Below, one piece after another: positions 1 through 9,504 of a stretch of 64,000 nucleotides of DNA; the first letter of the stretch is position 1, and each line of letters opens with the position of its first letter. Source of the DNA: Xenorhabdus bovienii SS-2004 (lineage in GTDB: Bacteria > Pseudomonadota > Gammaproteobacteria > Enterobacterales > Enterobacteriaceae). The notes under the pieces were generated by a model. It did no database searches and was not told the origin of the DNA. It worked only from the letters and a program-made list of their open reading frames with translations. The position numbers and the translations under genes are program-made. The stretch spans positions 3,162,001 to 3,226,000 of the forward strand of contig NC_013892.1 of assembly GCF_000027225.1 (NCBI RefSeq), in the 5' to 3' direction.

Positions 1-828
1 ATCAATCAACCAGTGATCTAAAGCCAATCGGCGCGCTCTGAAATGATAATTAACTGAGCATTCAGGATTATCCAAACGATAGTGGTGATAACCGTCTTGA
101 TCTGCTTTTTCTGTCAATTGTTCAGGGAACAGTAAACATTCATGGGAAAATTCAGAAATGGCTTTCCTCAAATGCAGCCGATTAACCTTCTGCCAGATGG
201 CGGGATGTAAATGGCTGACAAGAGAATGAGTCTGGTTAGAAGGTACTGTTAATTTAGCTGATTGTAATGCCATTTGATGTTGCTCCCGAGTACAAAATGC
301 CAACCCTGCGGTTTTGTGGGATAACTGCACAGTTTTGTCGTAAACAAAGCCAGCCCGCAAGTTGAGCCGATGGATTTTTTCATTTCGTATATCCGGCTCG
401 ACGACAATTCTGTTCACAGCAGGATTTTTAAAAATAAACGCGATAATGGTCTGGAAAATTCCCCATGTGAATTGACTGATTTTTTGTTCAGATGGCGCAA
501 CCAGAATATGCATTCCCATGTCATCCGAACGGGCTGGATAGTATTTTCCTATTTGATCATCCTGCGCCCAATAACACTCCAGTAAAAATACAGGCTGCTC
601 TTGGTAAATTCCGATAAAGACAGAATCAGGCTGGCGATTCAACAGATCTTGATAAAAAGTTTTTACCTGTTGTTCGGTATGACTTTGCATCCCCCAATAA
701 TAGGCATATTCCTGATTAACCCAATCGGTAATAGCAGCAATATCTTCTGTCAGATCTAGTGGACGCAATGAAAAGGTGCCCAAATCAGGCAGCGTTTTTT
801 CAAATGAAATAGTAGCAACGGCAGACAT
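1..828 (-). CDS. GNAT acyltransferase fused to NIS siderophore synthetase (3' part outside window)
   Basis: The frame is open from ATG at 828 to the window edge (276 codons seen). Residues 1-180 are an IucB/AlcB-type N-hydroxy-diamine acyltransferase; the family motif around residues 140-161 (VVEPDIRNEKIHRLNLRAGF) is well kept. From about residue 208 the protein matches the N-terminus of an IucA/IucC (NIS) synthetase: WQKVNRLHLRKAISEF, then YHFRARRLALDHWLID. The same segments recur in the stand-alone synthetase at 9488-11308 (residues 20-75), so the homology can be seen inside the window. It should acylate the hydroxylated amine and then condense the hydroxamate with a carboxylate using ATP. 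Its ATG overlaps the stop of the upstream hydroxylase gene (TGATG), implying translational coupling. In aerobactin and alcaligin systems these are separate proteins. The full synthetase domain is inferred, not seen. Confidence 0.85.
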   Translation of the reverse strand, partial: MSAVATISFEKTLPDLGTFSLRPLDLTEDIAAITDWVNQEYAYYWGMQSHTEQQVKTFYQDLLNRQPDSVFIGIYQEQPVFLLECYWAQDDQIGKYYPARSDDMGMHILVAPSEQKISQFTWGIFQTIIAFIFKNPAVNRIVVEPDIRNEKIHRLNLRAGFVYDKTVQLSHKTAGLAFCTREQHQMALQSAKLTVPSNQTHSLVSHLHPAIWQKVNRLHLRKAISEFSHECLLFPEQLTEKADQDGYHHYRLDNPECSVNYHFRARRLALDHWLID

Positions 829-2153
829 CAGAATACTCCTTCACTAGCAACACCAAACTGCTGAAACGCAATACTTTTCTCTATATCATAATGTGCCGTT
901 CCAGTAATTTCCTGAATCAGGCAGGAGTTACGGTAACTGGCCATGCCTAAATCCGGCGTCACAAAACCATGCGTATGAAGCTCGACGTTCTGTACAAAAA
1001 TTTCGTTTCTGCAATCGATGCTGTAATTACGCTGAACATCATAACGCCCCTGCTTATCCCAGCGGATAAGATGCTGGATACCCTCCATAAAACTTGGGAT
1101 CTGGTATTGATAACCCGTGGCGAGTACCAATCCCTCTGTTTCCAAAGAAAATGCCGTTTCCTGTTCATGCTGGAATAAATCCAGTATCAATTTCTGTTCT
1201 TCTACGATGCCTTGTCTTTCCGCTATAAAATGTACTTGTCGCAATTCGCTGTTGGTATACAACGAGACATCTAATTCCCCACTCAATCGCTTGGTATACA
1301 TCAAGTCAAAAATTTCATTGATAAGCGAACTGTTAATTCCTTTATAAAGTGACTGTTGTGAACGATTCAATGCTTCACGTTTGTTCTCCGGCAGGCTATA
1401 GAAGTAATCCACATATTCTGGTGAAGTCATTTCCAACGTTAGCTTGGTATATTCGAGAGGGAAAAAACGTGGGGAACGAGTTACCCAATTGAGTTGATAA
1501 CCATGGGCATCAATATCCTCAAGCAAATCGTAGAAAATCTCCGCTGCACTTTGGCCACTTCCCAAAACAGTAATCGATTTCTTCTGCTGTAAAGCAGCCT
1601 TATTTTCTAAGTAATCTCCCGATGTCACCATATGATCAGCAAACGGTCTGCAACATTTTGGAATATAGGAAGACGGCCCGGTTCCCAACACCAATTTTTT
1701 GCAGGAAAATTGGTGTTTTTGCCCAGTCAGAGTATCAGCGCAATGCAAGGTATAAAGTGAAGTAGAGGCGTCATAAGTGATATTCTCAACCTGCGTATTA
1801 AAACGCAGATTAGATAGTTGTTCCGCCGCCCACTGACAATATTGGTTATACTCTTTGCGCATCAGGAAAAAACTTTCCCGAATATAGAACGAGTAAATAC
1901 GGCCTTTTTGTTTAATATAATTGAGGAAGCTCAAAGGATGGGTAGGAGATGCCAATGTCACTAAATCCGCCATGAACGGCGTTTGCATTGTGGAACTCTC
2001 AAGCATCATGCCGGGATGCCAGTTAAAACCGGCTTTTTGATCAATAAACAGGCTGGTAATCTCTTTTATCGGTTGCACCAGACAAGCCAATCCCAGATTA
2101 AATGGGCCGATTCCAATCGCGATAAAATCATAAGTTTTAGTTGTCATAACCAC
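828..2153 (-). CDS. FAD/NADPH-dependent lysine/diamine N-monooxygenase of siderophore synthesis
   Basis: This 441-residue protein belongs to the IucD/AlcA/PubA N-hydroxylase family. It hydroxylates the terminal amine of lysine or a diamine (putrescine, cadaverine), the first committed step to a hydroxamate siderophore. The FAD-binding GIGPFNLG is at residues 14-21, the family segment WHPGMM at about 45-50, the NADPH-binding GSGQSA at 198-203, and the C-terminal ATGY motif near 350. The stretch HPLSFLNYIKQKGRIYSFYI looks closer, from memory, to the AlcA/PubA (diamine) branch than to lysine-specific IucD, but substrate cannot be settled by eye. It is the first gene after a 280-bp promoter gap with a Fur-like box, and its stop overlaps the start of the fused acyltransferase-synthetase. 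Confidence 0.9.
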   Translation of the reverse strand: MVMTTKTYDFIAIGIGPFNLGLACLVQPIKEITSLFIDQKAGFNWHPGMMLESSTMQTPFMADLVTLASPTHPLSFLNYIKQKGRIYSFYIRESFFLMRKEYNQYCQWAAEQLSNLRFNTQVENITYDASTSLYTLHCADTLTGQKHQFSCKKLVLGTGPSSYIPKCCRPFADHMVTSGDYLENKAALQQKKSITVLGSGQSAAEIFYDLLEDIDAHGYQLNWVTRSPRFFPLEYTKLTLEMTSPEYVDYFYSLPENKREALNRSQQSLYKGINSSLINEIFDLMYTKRLSGELDVSLYTNSELRQVHFIAERQGIVEEQKLILDLFQHEQETAFSLETEGLVLATGYQYQIPSFMEGIQHLIRWDKQGRYDVQRNYSIDCRNEIFVQNVELHTHGFVTPDLGMASYRNSCLIQEITGTAHYDIEKSIAFQQFGVASEGVF

Positions 2154-2375
2154 TCCTAATAAATATAAGATGAATTTATAATTTCGATTACCATTTCAGC
2201 AATCACCGCTGGCAATATAAGCGGAAAATTAATGTATATAACATATTTGTGATGCTAAAAATAAAAGGAAAATTTATCTTATTTAATATTCTTTTTATTT
2301 TTATAATAACATCAATGGTGTTTTTAAAATAATGCTATTGATTATTTATATTCAATAAAAATTAATAAAATACAT

Positions 2376-2396
2376 AATTATCAATAAATGATAATT
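2376..2396 (-). promoter_or_regulatory. Fur-box-like palindrome upstream of the siderophore N-hydroxylase
   Basis: The sequence is an inverted repeat of ATTATCA/TGATAAT arms around a 5-bp AT centre, made of the GATAAT-type hexamers that Fur recognises. It lies about 220 bp before the hydroxylase start, in the 280-bp gap after the reductase gene. It suggests that the biosynthetic genes have their own iron-repressed promoter. The gap is very AT-rich, so chance matches are a risk. Confidence 0.5.
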
Positions 2397-2433
2397 TTTT
2401 ACTTTTATAAAAAATGAATTTAGCTGATTCTAT

Positions 2434-3201
2434 TTATGCTGTAGATTCAAGAGGGCAATCGTGACAATTCCCCACACCCGGCAATTTGTTTCTTTGGCAG
2501 CAACTGCGACGCTGTATGATATTATTTTTCAAGATCATAGTACGATAAAGCGGATTATCCCTACCATCTGGTAGTGCCTGTTCGAAGAAAAGATTTTGTA
2601 TCAACGATTCATATTGTTCAGTGCTCATTCTTCCCTTGAAATTATCCAAGTACCAGTGAATCACATAACCAATATTGTTCCATAATAAGCGCCCATTTAT
2701 TCCCCGATAAGATTCGATTTTCTCACACACAGGAATAATATGACGATCAAGCAAAGAATGATAACGTTCCAATAGAGATAAAGATTCGTTCAACCACGTT
2801 AATTGATAATACACAATATCTGGCCTGCCACTTTCATGAAATTCAATCTGAAAAAGATGATAATCTGTATCTATAGGTTGGGGATATTCCAGCAACATTA
2901 GCATCATAGGAGGAATAGTTAAACCAAAATACCATTGTGCCCATAGAGAATAAAGCCCTTTCTGATTTGGTTTCTGTTCATTATTACCATAATATGCATC
3001 TTGATAGCGTTTCATCAATAATGAGAATTCTTTTTCGCTCGACCATTGATAAAATTCCATACTATCTGAAGGAATATTCTCCGCATTCACTTTCATTGAT
3101 GAATTAAAGTGACTGAATGCGCTATCAAATAGTCTAATAATATCTTCAATCTCTATTTTAGATGCCCATTCACTAGAGATGTCATTATTTTTGTTTATCA
3201 T
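2434..3201 (-). CDS. FhuF-family siderophore-iron reductase
   Basis: This 255-residue protein ends in the FhuF-type [2Fe-2S] signature: adjacent cysteines, ten residues, then Cys-x2-Cys (CCQRNKLPGVGNCHDC). The rest is weakly conserved, as is normal for the family, with WYLD/GYVIHW-like segments in the middle. Proteins of this type reduce ferric hydroxamates in the cytoplasm so that iron is released after import. Position between the ABC importer genes and the biosynthetic genes fits that role. A 68-bp gap separates it from the ATPase gene upstream, and it is probably in the same transcript. FhuF of E. coli is 262 residues. Confidence 0.85.
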   Translation of the reverse strand: MINKNNDISSEWASKIEIEDIIRLFDSAFSHFNSSMKVNAENIPSDSMEFYQWSSEKEFSLLMKRYQDAYYGNNEQKPNQKGLYSLWAQWYFGLTIPPMMLMLLEYPQPIDTDYHLFQIEFHESGRPDIVYYQLTWLNESLSLLERYHSLLDRHIIPVCEKIESYRGINGRLLWNNIGYVIHWYLDNFKGRMSTEQYESLIQNLFFEQALPDGRDNPLYRTMILKNNIIQRRSCCQRNKLPGVGNCHDCPLESTA

Positions 3202-3269
3202 TAAAAATTCCCCTATTATATATTTTCATCCTAACCCAAACACGCGCTATATAAAAATAGCATTGTTGG

Positions 3270-4085
3270 TTATTTATTCATTTTGTATTTAGGAATGATC
3301 AATGGTTTGTGGGATTCAGGATCCCGGATAATTCTGCACTCTAAACCAAAAACATCGGCAATACTTTGTTCAGTGACAATATCTTCAGGTACACCTTCGG
3401 CATAAATCTGACCATTTTTCATCATGATCAAACGTGACGCATAACGCAGTGCCAAATTGATATCATGCAATACCAACACCAGCGTTTTCCCTTGTCTGTG
3501 CAGACGCTGACATAAATCGAGTAACTCAATTTGGTGCGTAATGTCCAGATAAGTGGTCGGCTCATCCAACAGAATGATCGGAGTTTGCTGTGCCAATGTC
3601 ATAGCAAACCAAGCGCGCTGGCGCTGACCGCCTGAAAGTTCACTGACCAATTTCTGCGACATCTCATCTAAATCCACCGCCTGCAATGCTTCATTAACCA
3701 CGCGCTCATCTTCTGCTGACCATTGCCGCAGGAAAGATTGATAGGCATAACGCCCACGGGAAACTAAATCATAGATTGTCATTGCTTCCGTCACGGTAGC
3801 GCCCTGCGTCAGCAGTGATAGCTCGCGCGCCACCGCCTTTGGCTTATAACGATGGATATTGATTCCATCAAGCTGAACTTCACCTCGCTGTGGCTGCATA
3901 TTTCGGCTGATAGCGCGCAACAGTGTTGATTTTCCACATCCGTTAGAGCCAATAATGACACTGAATTCACTATCGTGAATCGCGAGATTCACCCCCTCAA
4001 TAATGGTTCTTTTACCGTATGCCAGTGAAAGATCATGGGCTTTCAGCCGTGAAGTAACCACTGGGGAATTAGCATCCGATGACAT
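3270..4085 (-). CDS. Ferric-siderophore ABC transporter ATP-binding protein (FecE/FhuC type)
   Basis: This 271-residue ATPase energises siderophore uptake across the inner membrane. Walker A GSNGCGKST is at residues 46-54, the ABC signature LSGGQRQR at 150-157, and Walker B ILLDEP at 171-176, followed by the switch histidine in VLHDIN. The size and the N-terminal AHDLSLAYG are typical of the FepC/FecE/FhuC group. Its start overlaps the stop of the permease gene by one base (ATGA), so the two are coupled. With the two permeases and the lipoprotein upstream it forms one complete importer. Confidence 0.93.
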   Translation of the reverse strand: MSSDANSPVVTSRLKAHDLSLAYGKRTIIEGVNLAIHDSEFSVIIGSNGCGKSTLLRAISRNMQPQRGEVQLDGINIHRYKPKAVARELSLLTQGATVTEAMTIYDLVSRGRYAYQSFLRQWSAEDERVVNEALQAVDLDEMSQKLVSELSGGQRQRAWFAMTLAQQTPIILLDEPTTYLDITHQIELLDLCQRLHRQGKTLVLVLHDINLALRYASRLIMMKNGQIYAEGVPEDIVTEQSIADVFGLECRIIRDPESHKPLIIPKYKMNK

Positions 4086-5131
4086 TATCGCGTTCTCCTT
4101 AATTCGGCATACAGTAAATACATCAAATAGATACCACCAACCACCGCAGTAATCACTCCTACAGGCAAGCGAGCTACCGTTGGTAATATCAGGGTAATTA
4201 AATCAGAAGCCAGCATCAACAAAGCCCCCACCAGAGCAGAGCAAAACAATGCGGCTCCTTTCGCCCGTACCAACCGTCGGGCAATTTGTGGTGCAGATAG
4301 CGCAATGAAAGCGACAGGCCCTACGACTAATACCGACATTGTGGCAAAGGTTACGGCCAGCAATATGCTGACAATCCGGATGAAACGGACAGGTACACCA
4401 AGGGTATTAGCAATATCATCACCAAAATGGGTATAGTTCAATTGCCTACCCAGCCAACACAAAAAGGGAATAAAAATCACCATGCCACTGATAAGCCCGA
4501 CATCCTGCCAGCGTCGGCTGGCAAGGCTGCCTCTCAATAGCGAGCTGATCTGCTGAGCCTGCTCAATACGAATATTCGAGATAGCAAAATCGACAAATGC
4601 CATGAAAAATGCGGCAACGGCAATCCCCGAAATCACTATTTTGTTAGCCTGCATGTTGCCAACACCTGAACCATTGCCGATATAAACCAGCAATACAGCA
4701 AGGCAGGCACCCAATAACGCTCCCAAAGGAACCGGCAATATACTTGGCCAGAAAAGCAATACAACCATGATACCGACAGCCGCTCCTGCATTAATGCCAA
4801 TGATATCCGGGCTACCAAGTGCATTGCGGGTCGTCAACTGAAAAAGGGAGCCGGACAGTGCCAGCGTCATGCCTGCACCTATTGCCACCAGCGCTCTGGG
4901 TAAGCGGATCTGCAACAGGATAAATTCCTGATAAGGCGTTTCCATCGCCAGAAAAGGATTATCCATGCCTTCTCGGCCTAACGACAAAGCCAGATAAAAG
5001 AGCGCCACAAGCAGCAGCAATATCGACAGAATCACTCTACTCGTATGCAATGAAGGTGCAATAAAAACGGCATTGCCCAACGTGAAGGTTTTGATTTTTG
5101 GCTGCCCTGCCGTGAAATTTATCTGCGCCAT
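4085..5131 (-). CDS. Ferric-siderophore ABC transporter permease (FecCD family, second subunit)
   Basis: This 348-residue polytopic inner-membrane protein is a FecCD/BtuC-type permease. After a roughly 30-residue cytoplasmic start come about ten hydrophobic segments. Family landmarks include RLPRALVAIGAGMTLALSG near residues 77-95, RNALGSPDIIGINAGAA, and the ATPase-contacting GPVAFIALSAPQIARRL. It starts 3 bp after the stop of the other permease and overlaps the ATPase start. The two permeases should form a heterodimer, as in FecCD and FepDG. Confidence 0.92.
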   Translation of the reverse strand: MAQINFTAGQPKIKTFTLGNAVFIAPSLHTSRVILSILLLLVALFYLALSLGREGMDNPFLAMETPYQEFILLQIRLPRALVAIGAGMTLALSGSLFQLTTRNALGSPDIIGINAGAAVGIMVVLLFWPSILPVPLGALLGACLAVLLVYIGNGSGVGNMQANKIVISGIAVAAFFMAFVDFAISNIRIEQAQQISSLLRGSLASRRWQDVGLISGMVIFIPFLCWLGRQLNYTHFGDDIANTLGVPVRFIRIVSILLAVTFATMSVLVVGPVAFIALSAPQIARRLVRAKGAALFCSALVGALLMLASDLITLILPTVARLPVGVITAVVGGIYLMYLLYAELRRTR

Positions 5132-5134
5132 GCT

Positions 5135-6142
5135 CTACTCTGCCATTATTTTCTGTGAACGATGTTTAGCGACCAGATAAAGCAACGGAGCACCCATGCC
5201 AGCCGTAATAATACCCACCATGATCTCTTGTGGTGCAATCAGCAACCGGGCCACGACATCTGAAATAAGCAGCAGACAGGGGCCAGCGAACAGGCAGTAA
5301 GGTAACAACCAACGAAAATCACTGCCTACCAGTGCACGCATTAAGTGCGGTGCGGCCAGACCAATAAATGCGATGGGGCCGGCCATTGCCGTCGCTGTGG
5401 CTGCCAGCATGGTAACCATCACCAGCGATAATATGCGGGTACGGGCAACATTCGCCCCCAGGGAACTGGCAATCCCTTCACCAAAGACCATCACATTCAG
5501 AGAAGCACTGAGCGAAAGTGTCACGACCACAGCCACCAGCAAATAAGGGATCAACAAACTGGCTTCGTTCAACGACATTGCACTTAAAGAACCAATTGTC
5601 CAGAAACGATAGTTGTCCATGGCCTGTGCATTTATCAGAACGATACCTTGCACCAACGCAAACAGGCAGATATTGATAGACGCTCCCGTCAAAACCAAAC
5701 GTACAGGGTTTGTATTGCGAGGCCCTCCACTCAACAAATAGAACAACAATGTTGACAGACTTGCGCCAATAAAAGCGGTCCAAAAACGCGGCAGTATGTC
5801 CAGAGCAGGAATAAAAGAGAAGCAGACTACGGCAGTTGCCGCACCTGCATTGATACCGAGCAGACCGGGATCACCCAGCGGATTGCGTAGCAGCCCTTGG
5901 GTTACTGTTCCCGCAAGCGCCAGTGCCGCTCCCGCCATTAAACCAATCAGTGTGCGAGGTTCACGGGCATTAATGACCAAATCGTAATAACTGCCTTGAT
6001 CTCCCAACCAATAATGCTGCCAGATCGCTGACAGCGGCAATGATTTTGAACCCAAACTCAAGCTGGCAGCAATGCAAAGACAGGTTAGCAATGCCATTAA
6101 TACCAAACCCAATATGAGGGCAGTTCGCCGTTTAGCGTTCAT
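5135..6142 (-). CDS. Ferric-siderophore ABC transporter permease (FecCD family, first subunit)
   Basis: This 335-residue protein is the partner FecCD-type permease. It has an N-terminal membrane anchor, the family segment REPRTLIGLMAGAALALAG at about 60-78, RNPLGDPGLLGINAGAA, and the coupling-helix region GPIAFIGLAAPHLMRAL near 255-271. Its start lies inside the end of the binding-protein gene (11-bp overlap), and the next permease follows after 3 bp. The genes are therefore tightly coupled. The substrate should be the siderophore made by the flanking genes, by context only. Confidence 0.92.
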   Translation of the reverse strand: MNAKRRTALILGLVLMALLTCLCIAASLSLGSKSLPLSAIWQHYWLGDQGSYYDLVINAREPRTLIGLMAGAALALAGTVTQGLLRNPLGDPGLLGINAGAATAVVCFSFIPALDILPRFWTAFIGASLSTLLFYLLSGGPRNTNPVRLVLTGASINICLFALVQGIVLINAQAMDNYRFWTIGSLSAMSLNEASLLIPYLLVAVVVTLSLSASLNVMVFGEGIASSLGANVARTRILSLVMVTMLAATATAMAGPIAFIGLAAPHLMRALVGSDFRWLLPYCLFAGPCLLLISDVVARLLIAPQEIMVGIITAGMGAPLLYLVAKHRSQKIMAE

Positions 6143-7160
6143 TATGTTTTGCTATCTCCTGCTTCAGCAACGGCATAAACCTTGGCAACCCCCAACGCAG
6201 ACTGAGTGGTGAGCCATAGGACATGGACACGACAATTGATTGATCGGTCAACGGAATATATCCCCCTTGGCGAACAGCACGGATAGAGCTAAACAGAGGC
6301 TGTGATTCCGTATCCTGACGCTCTTTTTCGCTGGAATACCAAGTCACCAGAATATCCGCACCATTGAGCAAGTCGGCATTTTCCAAACCGATATCGACTG
6401 AAAAACTACCAAAAGGTGCAGTTAAGGTGTCAGCCAATGGGAGCAAAGACAGGCCAAGATGTACCATCGTATCAACTCGTGGATCATTTTTGACATAGAT
6501 CGACAAAATGCTCCCTGTCATTCCCGCCTTAATATAGGCAAAACGATAACGCTCTATATTGGGAACCGTACTGCCTGCCTGCGACAGCATGGTATCCAGT
6601 TCGGCACTGAGTTTTTCTCCCAGTTGTATTTTATCCAATGCATGAGCTACCAGCGCTATCTGCCGCTGTGGTGTCGTCTGCCACGGTTTTTCCGGATAAG
6701 TAATCACAGGGACAAAATAGGACAGATGATCGTACTGTTCCTGCGTGATGCCTGATTGCGTTGCCAAAATTAAATCAGGCTTCAGACTGATAATTTTTTC
6801 GATATCCAGTTCAGGGTACATCTCGATAATGGCTGGCAGTTTTTCGCCACGCCGTTCTATCTCATCCCTAAACCATGGCAAATAGCCTTCAGCGTCCCCG
6901 CCCCAGCGATGAGATTCAATCCCAATCGGAATGATTCCCAAATCCAGCAAGATATCTTCGCTGCCCGTTCCCAACGCCACAATCCTTTGCGGCGATTGGT
7001 TTATTACCGCCGTTCCCAGCGCGGTGGTAATCGTTTTAGGGTAGCCAACGGCATCCGTCGGTAAATTCTTTGAGGCCGTCGGCTTATCACAGCCTACCAG
7101 CAAACTTACCAGCAATATCAACGGTACGGCGACCAGCATTTTGCAACGTGTTAATACCAT
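6132..7160 (-). CDS. Periplasmic ferric-siderophore-binding lipoprotein (FecB/FhuD type)
   Basis: This 342-residue protein starts with a lipoprotein signal peptide ending LLVGC (lipobox cysteine at about residue 24). It continues as a class III substrate-binding protein, with QRIVALGTGSEDILLDLG and PDLILATQSG typical of the FecB/FepB/FhuD fold. It should capture the ferric siderophore in the periplasm and deliver it to the two permeases. It follows the receptor gene by 70 bp. The ATG at 7160 has only a weak upstream AAAGGG. Lipidation is unusual in E. coli homologues but common elsewhere. Confidence 0.9.
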   Translation of the reverse strand: MVLTRCKMLVAVPLILLVSLLVGCDKPTASKNLPTDAVGYPKTITTALGTAVINQSPQRIVALGTGSEDILLDLGIIPIGIESHRWGGDAEGYLPWFRDEIERRGEKLPAIIEMYPELDIEKIISLKPDLILATQSGITQEQYDHLSYFVPVITYPEKPWQTTPQRQIALVAHALDKIQLGEKLSAELDTMLSQAGSTVPNIERYRFAYIKAGMTGSILSIYVKNDPRVDTMVHLGLSLLPLADTLTAPFGSFSVDIGLENADLLNGADILVTWYSSEKERQDTESQPLFSSIRAVRQGGYIPLTDQSIVVSMSYGSPLSLRWGLPRFMPLLKQEIAKHNER

Positions 7161-7230
7161 TACCAGTAACCCTTTACAGCCCGTTGTTGTTCAGATGAAT
7201 AAAAATACATCGTCGCCGTCCGTGATTTTC

Positions 7231-9504
7231 TTAAAATTTATAACTCAATGTTGCTTCAACATTACGTGGTGCGCCGTAGTAGTACTGGGTATAACCACCG
7301 AACGAGGTGTAGTATTTCTTGTCAAAAAGGTTCTTCAAGTTCACGCTCAGGGAGAGATCCGGTGTAAATTGATAACGTCCCATCAGGTTAACCGTGGCAA
7401 AGCTGCCTTGCTCATCTTGGCGTTTACCAGTAGGTGTATCAAGCTCCAACCATGTTTTGTCCTGCCAGTTGACACCACCACCAAGCGTTAAATCGCTCAT
7501 GGCACCCGGCAAAGTATAAGTTGTGAACAGTTTGAATAATCGACTTGGGTTATCCGTATTGATACGTTTACCCTTTGGATCAGTCGCTCGGAATTGGGTG
7601 TAACCCGCATAAACCCGCCAATCATCGGTAATTTGACCACTAACTTCAGCTTCGAAACCCCGGGTTTTTACCCCATTGATCACATAATAAGTTCTGATGT
7701 TATCTGGACGTCGTGGAGCAGTACTATCCAATTCCGTAAAATTATCCTGACGGATATCAAAAATTGCCAATGAGTAATCAAGACCGTTGTCCAGAGCAAC
7801 CCCCTTCAAACCCAGTTCATAGTTTTCACCTGTGACTGGCTTAAGGAGTCGGCCATTACGGTTAATTCGACTTTCTGGATCAAAGATTTTGGTATAACTA
7901 CCATAAACGGAGAAGTCTGGCGTAATGTTATAAACCAACCCACCATACGGTACAAATTCATCACTGTAGCTGGCATTTTGTGGCATACTAAAATTATCGC
8001 CACGAGTTTTCCAACTGGTGACTCGCCCACCAAGAATCAATGTTACAGGATCAGCCAGTGAGATTTGAGTGACGGCATAGCCCGCAGTTTGTTCGTTATA
8101 GCCATCAGAGCCATTGTTTCTAGTTTTGTTCCATGTTGGCTCAGCATAACCCCATGACGAATTAGTAAAATCACCTATTGGAGAAGTTGAACAATTACGT
8201 GGCATACAGGCAGCCCAGTAATAATCATTCTGGAAATTCTGTTTCTGATAATTCAGACCAAAGCTGGCGTGATGGGTACGCCCAAGCAATCTATAGTCAC
8301 CGTTTACCTGCAAGTCGAAATTACGCTGGCGACGAGTTCCATCAATCAATGTCATGTTGCCCGGATACATTCCCTCATTCGTCGCCCGATCAGGAAAACC
8401 CGTTGCCCACAATACTTTTTGGTCAAGAGTACCGTGATCATAAGTAAAGGTTCCTTTCGCACTCCAGCCGTTATCAAATTGGTGTTGCAGACTGGTAAAG
8501 GTAGAGAATGAGCGGACTTTAGAAAACGCCCAATCAGGCGCATAACTGTTACTGCGTTTGTAATCGGTTTTACTGCCATCTTTAAAATAAATAGGCAAAC
8601 CACCAAACATGCCGCCACGGGTATGGTTGATCTGGTAATCCGCACCGACGGTCAGCAAAGTATTTTCTGTCAGATCCGCTTCAAGAATGCCATAGAAGGG
8701 ATACTTCTCATGTTTATCACGATCAATAAAAGAATTGGAACGTTGATAAGCGGTGACAAAACGCCCTCTGACTGTCCCGTCTTCATTTAGTGGGCCAGAC
8801 AGATCAAGACCAGTCCGCCATTTATCCCATGAACCACCGCCCAGCGTTATTTCACCCCGGAAATTTTGGGTTGGACGTTTACGGATCACGTTAACCGCTG
8901 CTGAAGGTGTGCCTGGCCCCACCATTAAACCAGCCGCTCCACGCACCACTTCAAGGCGATCAAAAATGGTGGTATCCATCAGGTTATCACCATAATTAAA
9001 ACGGATATCATAAAAAGTTGGCACACCATCACGTAGCATGTTTTTGATCGTCATGCCTCTTGAAGTGAAAGTAAAACGATCACTGTCAGCCTGACGGACA
9101 GTCATACCTGTAATACTACCAATAGCGCTCTCAACGCTGTTCAGATTTTCATCTACCATCCGCTGTTTGGTCATTACGCTAACACTTTGTGGTGTTTCAC
9201 GCGCAGACATATTCAAACCTGTCGCTGTCACCATTGAAGATGTGTTGTACATTCCAGTGTCTTCCGTTACACCTTCATGCCTTGGTGCACCTGCCGTTAC
9301 GATAATTTTATCGTTTTTGCTCTGTGCTTCTTCTGCCATAGCCGTGCTATTCCCCGCTAAAATCAGCGGGATCATGAGAGAAAGCACTTTTTTCTTGGTT
9401 AAATGATTCGGTTGCAAAATTGGATTTATCACTCTACTTATCCCATTACCAAATTGATTTGTTATTATATTTACTTTGACGTTCCCATCAGTTATCTGTC
9501 TCAA
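7231..9504 (-). CDS. TonB-dependent ferric-hydroxamate receptor (FhuE/FpvA-like)
   Basis: An outer-membrane receptor of up to 757 residues. The plug is seen from RETPQSVSVMTKQRM through FDRLEVVRGAAGLMVGPGTP to AAVNVIRKRP. The beta-barrel ends in the outer-membrane signature ATLSYKF, with terminal Phe. The plug sequence and size resemble siderophore receptors such as FhuE. The longest frame opens at a TTG (9504) inside the end of the synthetase gene. A GTG at 9432 with GGGAT upstream would give a more normal signal peptide (cleavage after STAMA), so I prefer 9432 but cannot prove it. It sits between the synthetase and the importer genes and is probably in their operon. Confidence 0.92.
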   Translation of the reverse strand: MRQITDGNVKVNIITNQFGNGISRVINPILQPNHLTKKKVLSLMIPLILAGNSTAMAEEAQSKNDKIIVTAGAPRHEGVTEDTGMYNTSSMVTATGLNMSARETPQSVSVMTKQRMVDENLNSVESAIGSITGMTVRQADSDRFTFTSRGMTIKNMLRDGVPTFYDIRFNYGDNLMDTTIFDRLEVVRGAAGLMVGPGTPSAAVNVIRKRPTQNFRGEITLGGGSWDKWRTGLDLSGPLNEDGTVRGRFVTAYQRSNSFIDRDKHEKYPFYGILEADLTENTLLTVGADYQINHTRGGMFGGLPIYFKDGSKTDYKRSNSYAPDWAFSKVRSFSTFTSLQHQFDNGWSAKGTFTYDHGTLDQKVLWATGFPDRATNEGMYPGNMTLIDGTRRQRNFDLQVNGDYRLLGRTHHASFGLNYQKQNFQNDYYWAACMPRNCSTSPIGDFTNSSWGYAEPTWNKTRNNGSDGYNEQTAGYAVTQISLADPVTLILGGRVTSWKTRGDNFSMPQNASYSDEFVPYGGLVYNITPDFSVYGSYTKIFDPESRINRNGRLLKPVTGENYELGLKGVALDNGLDYSLAIFDIRQDNFTELDSTAPRRPDNIRTYYVINGVKTRGFEAEVSGQITDDWRVYAGYTQFRATDPKGKRINTDNPSRLFKLFTTYTLPGAMSDLTLGGGVNWQDKTWLELDTPTGKRQDEQGSFATVNLMGRYQFTPDLSLSVNLKNLFDKKYYTSFGGYTQYYYGAPRNVEATLSYKF

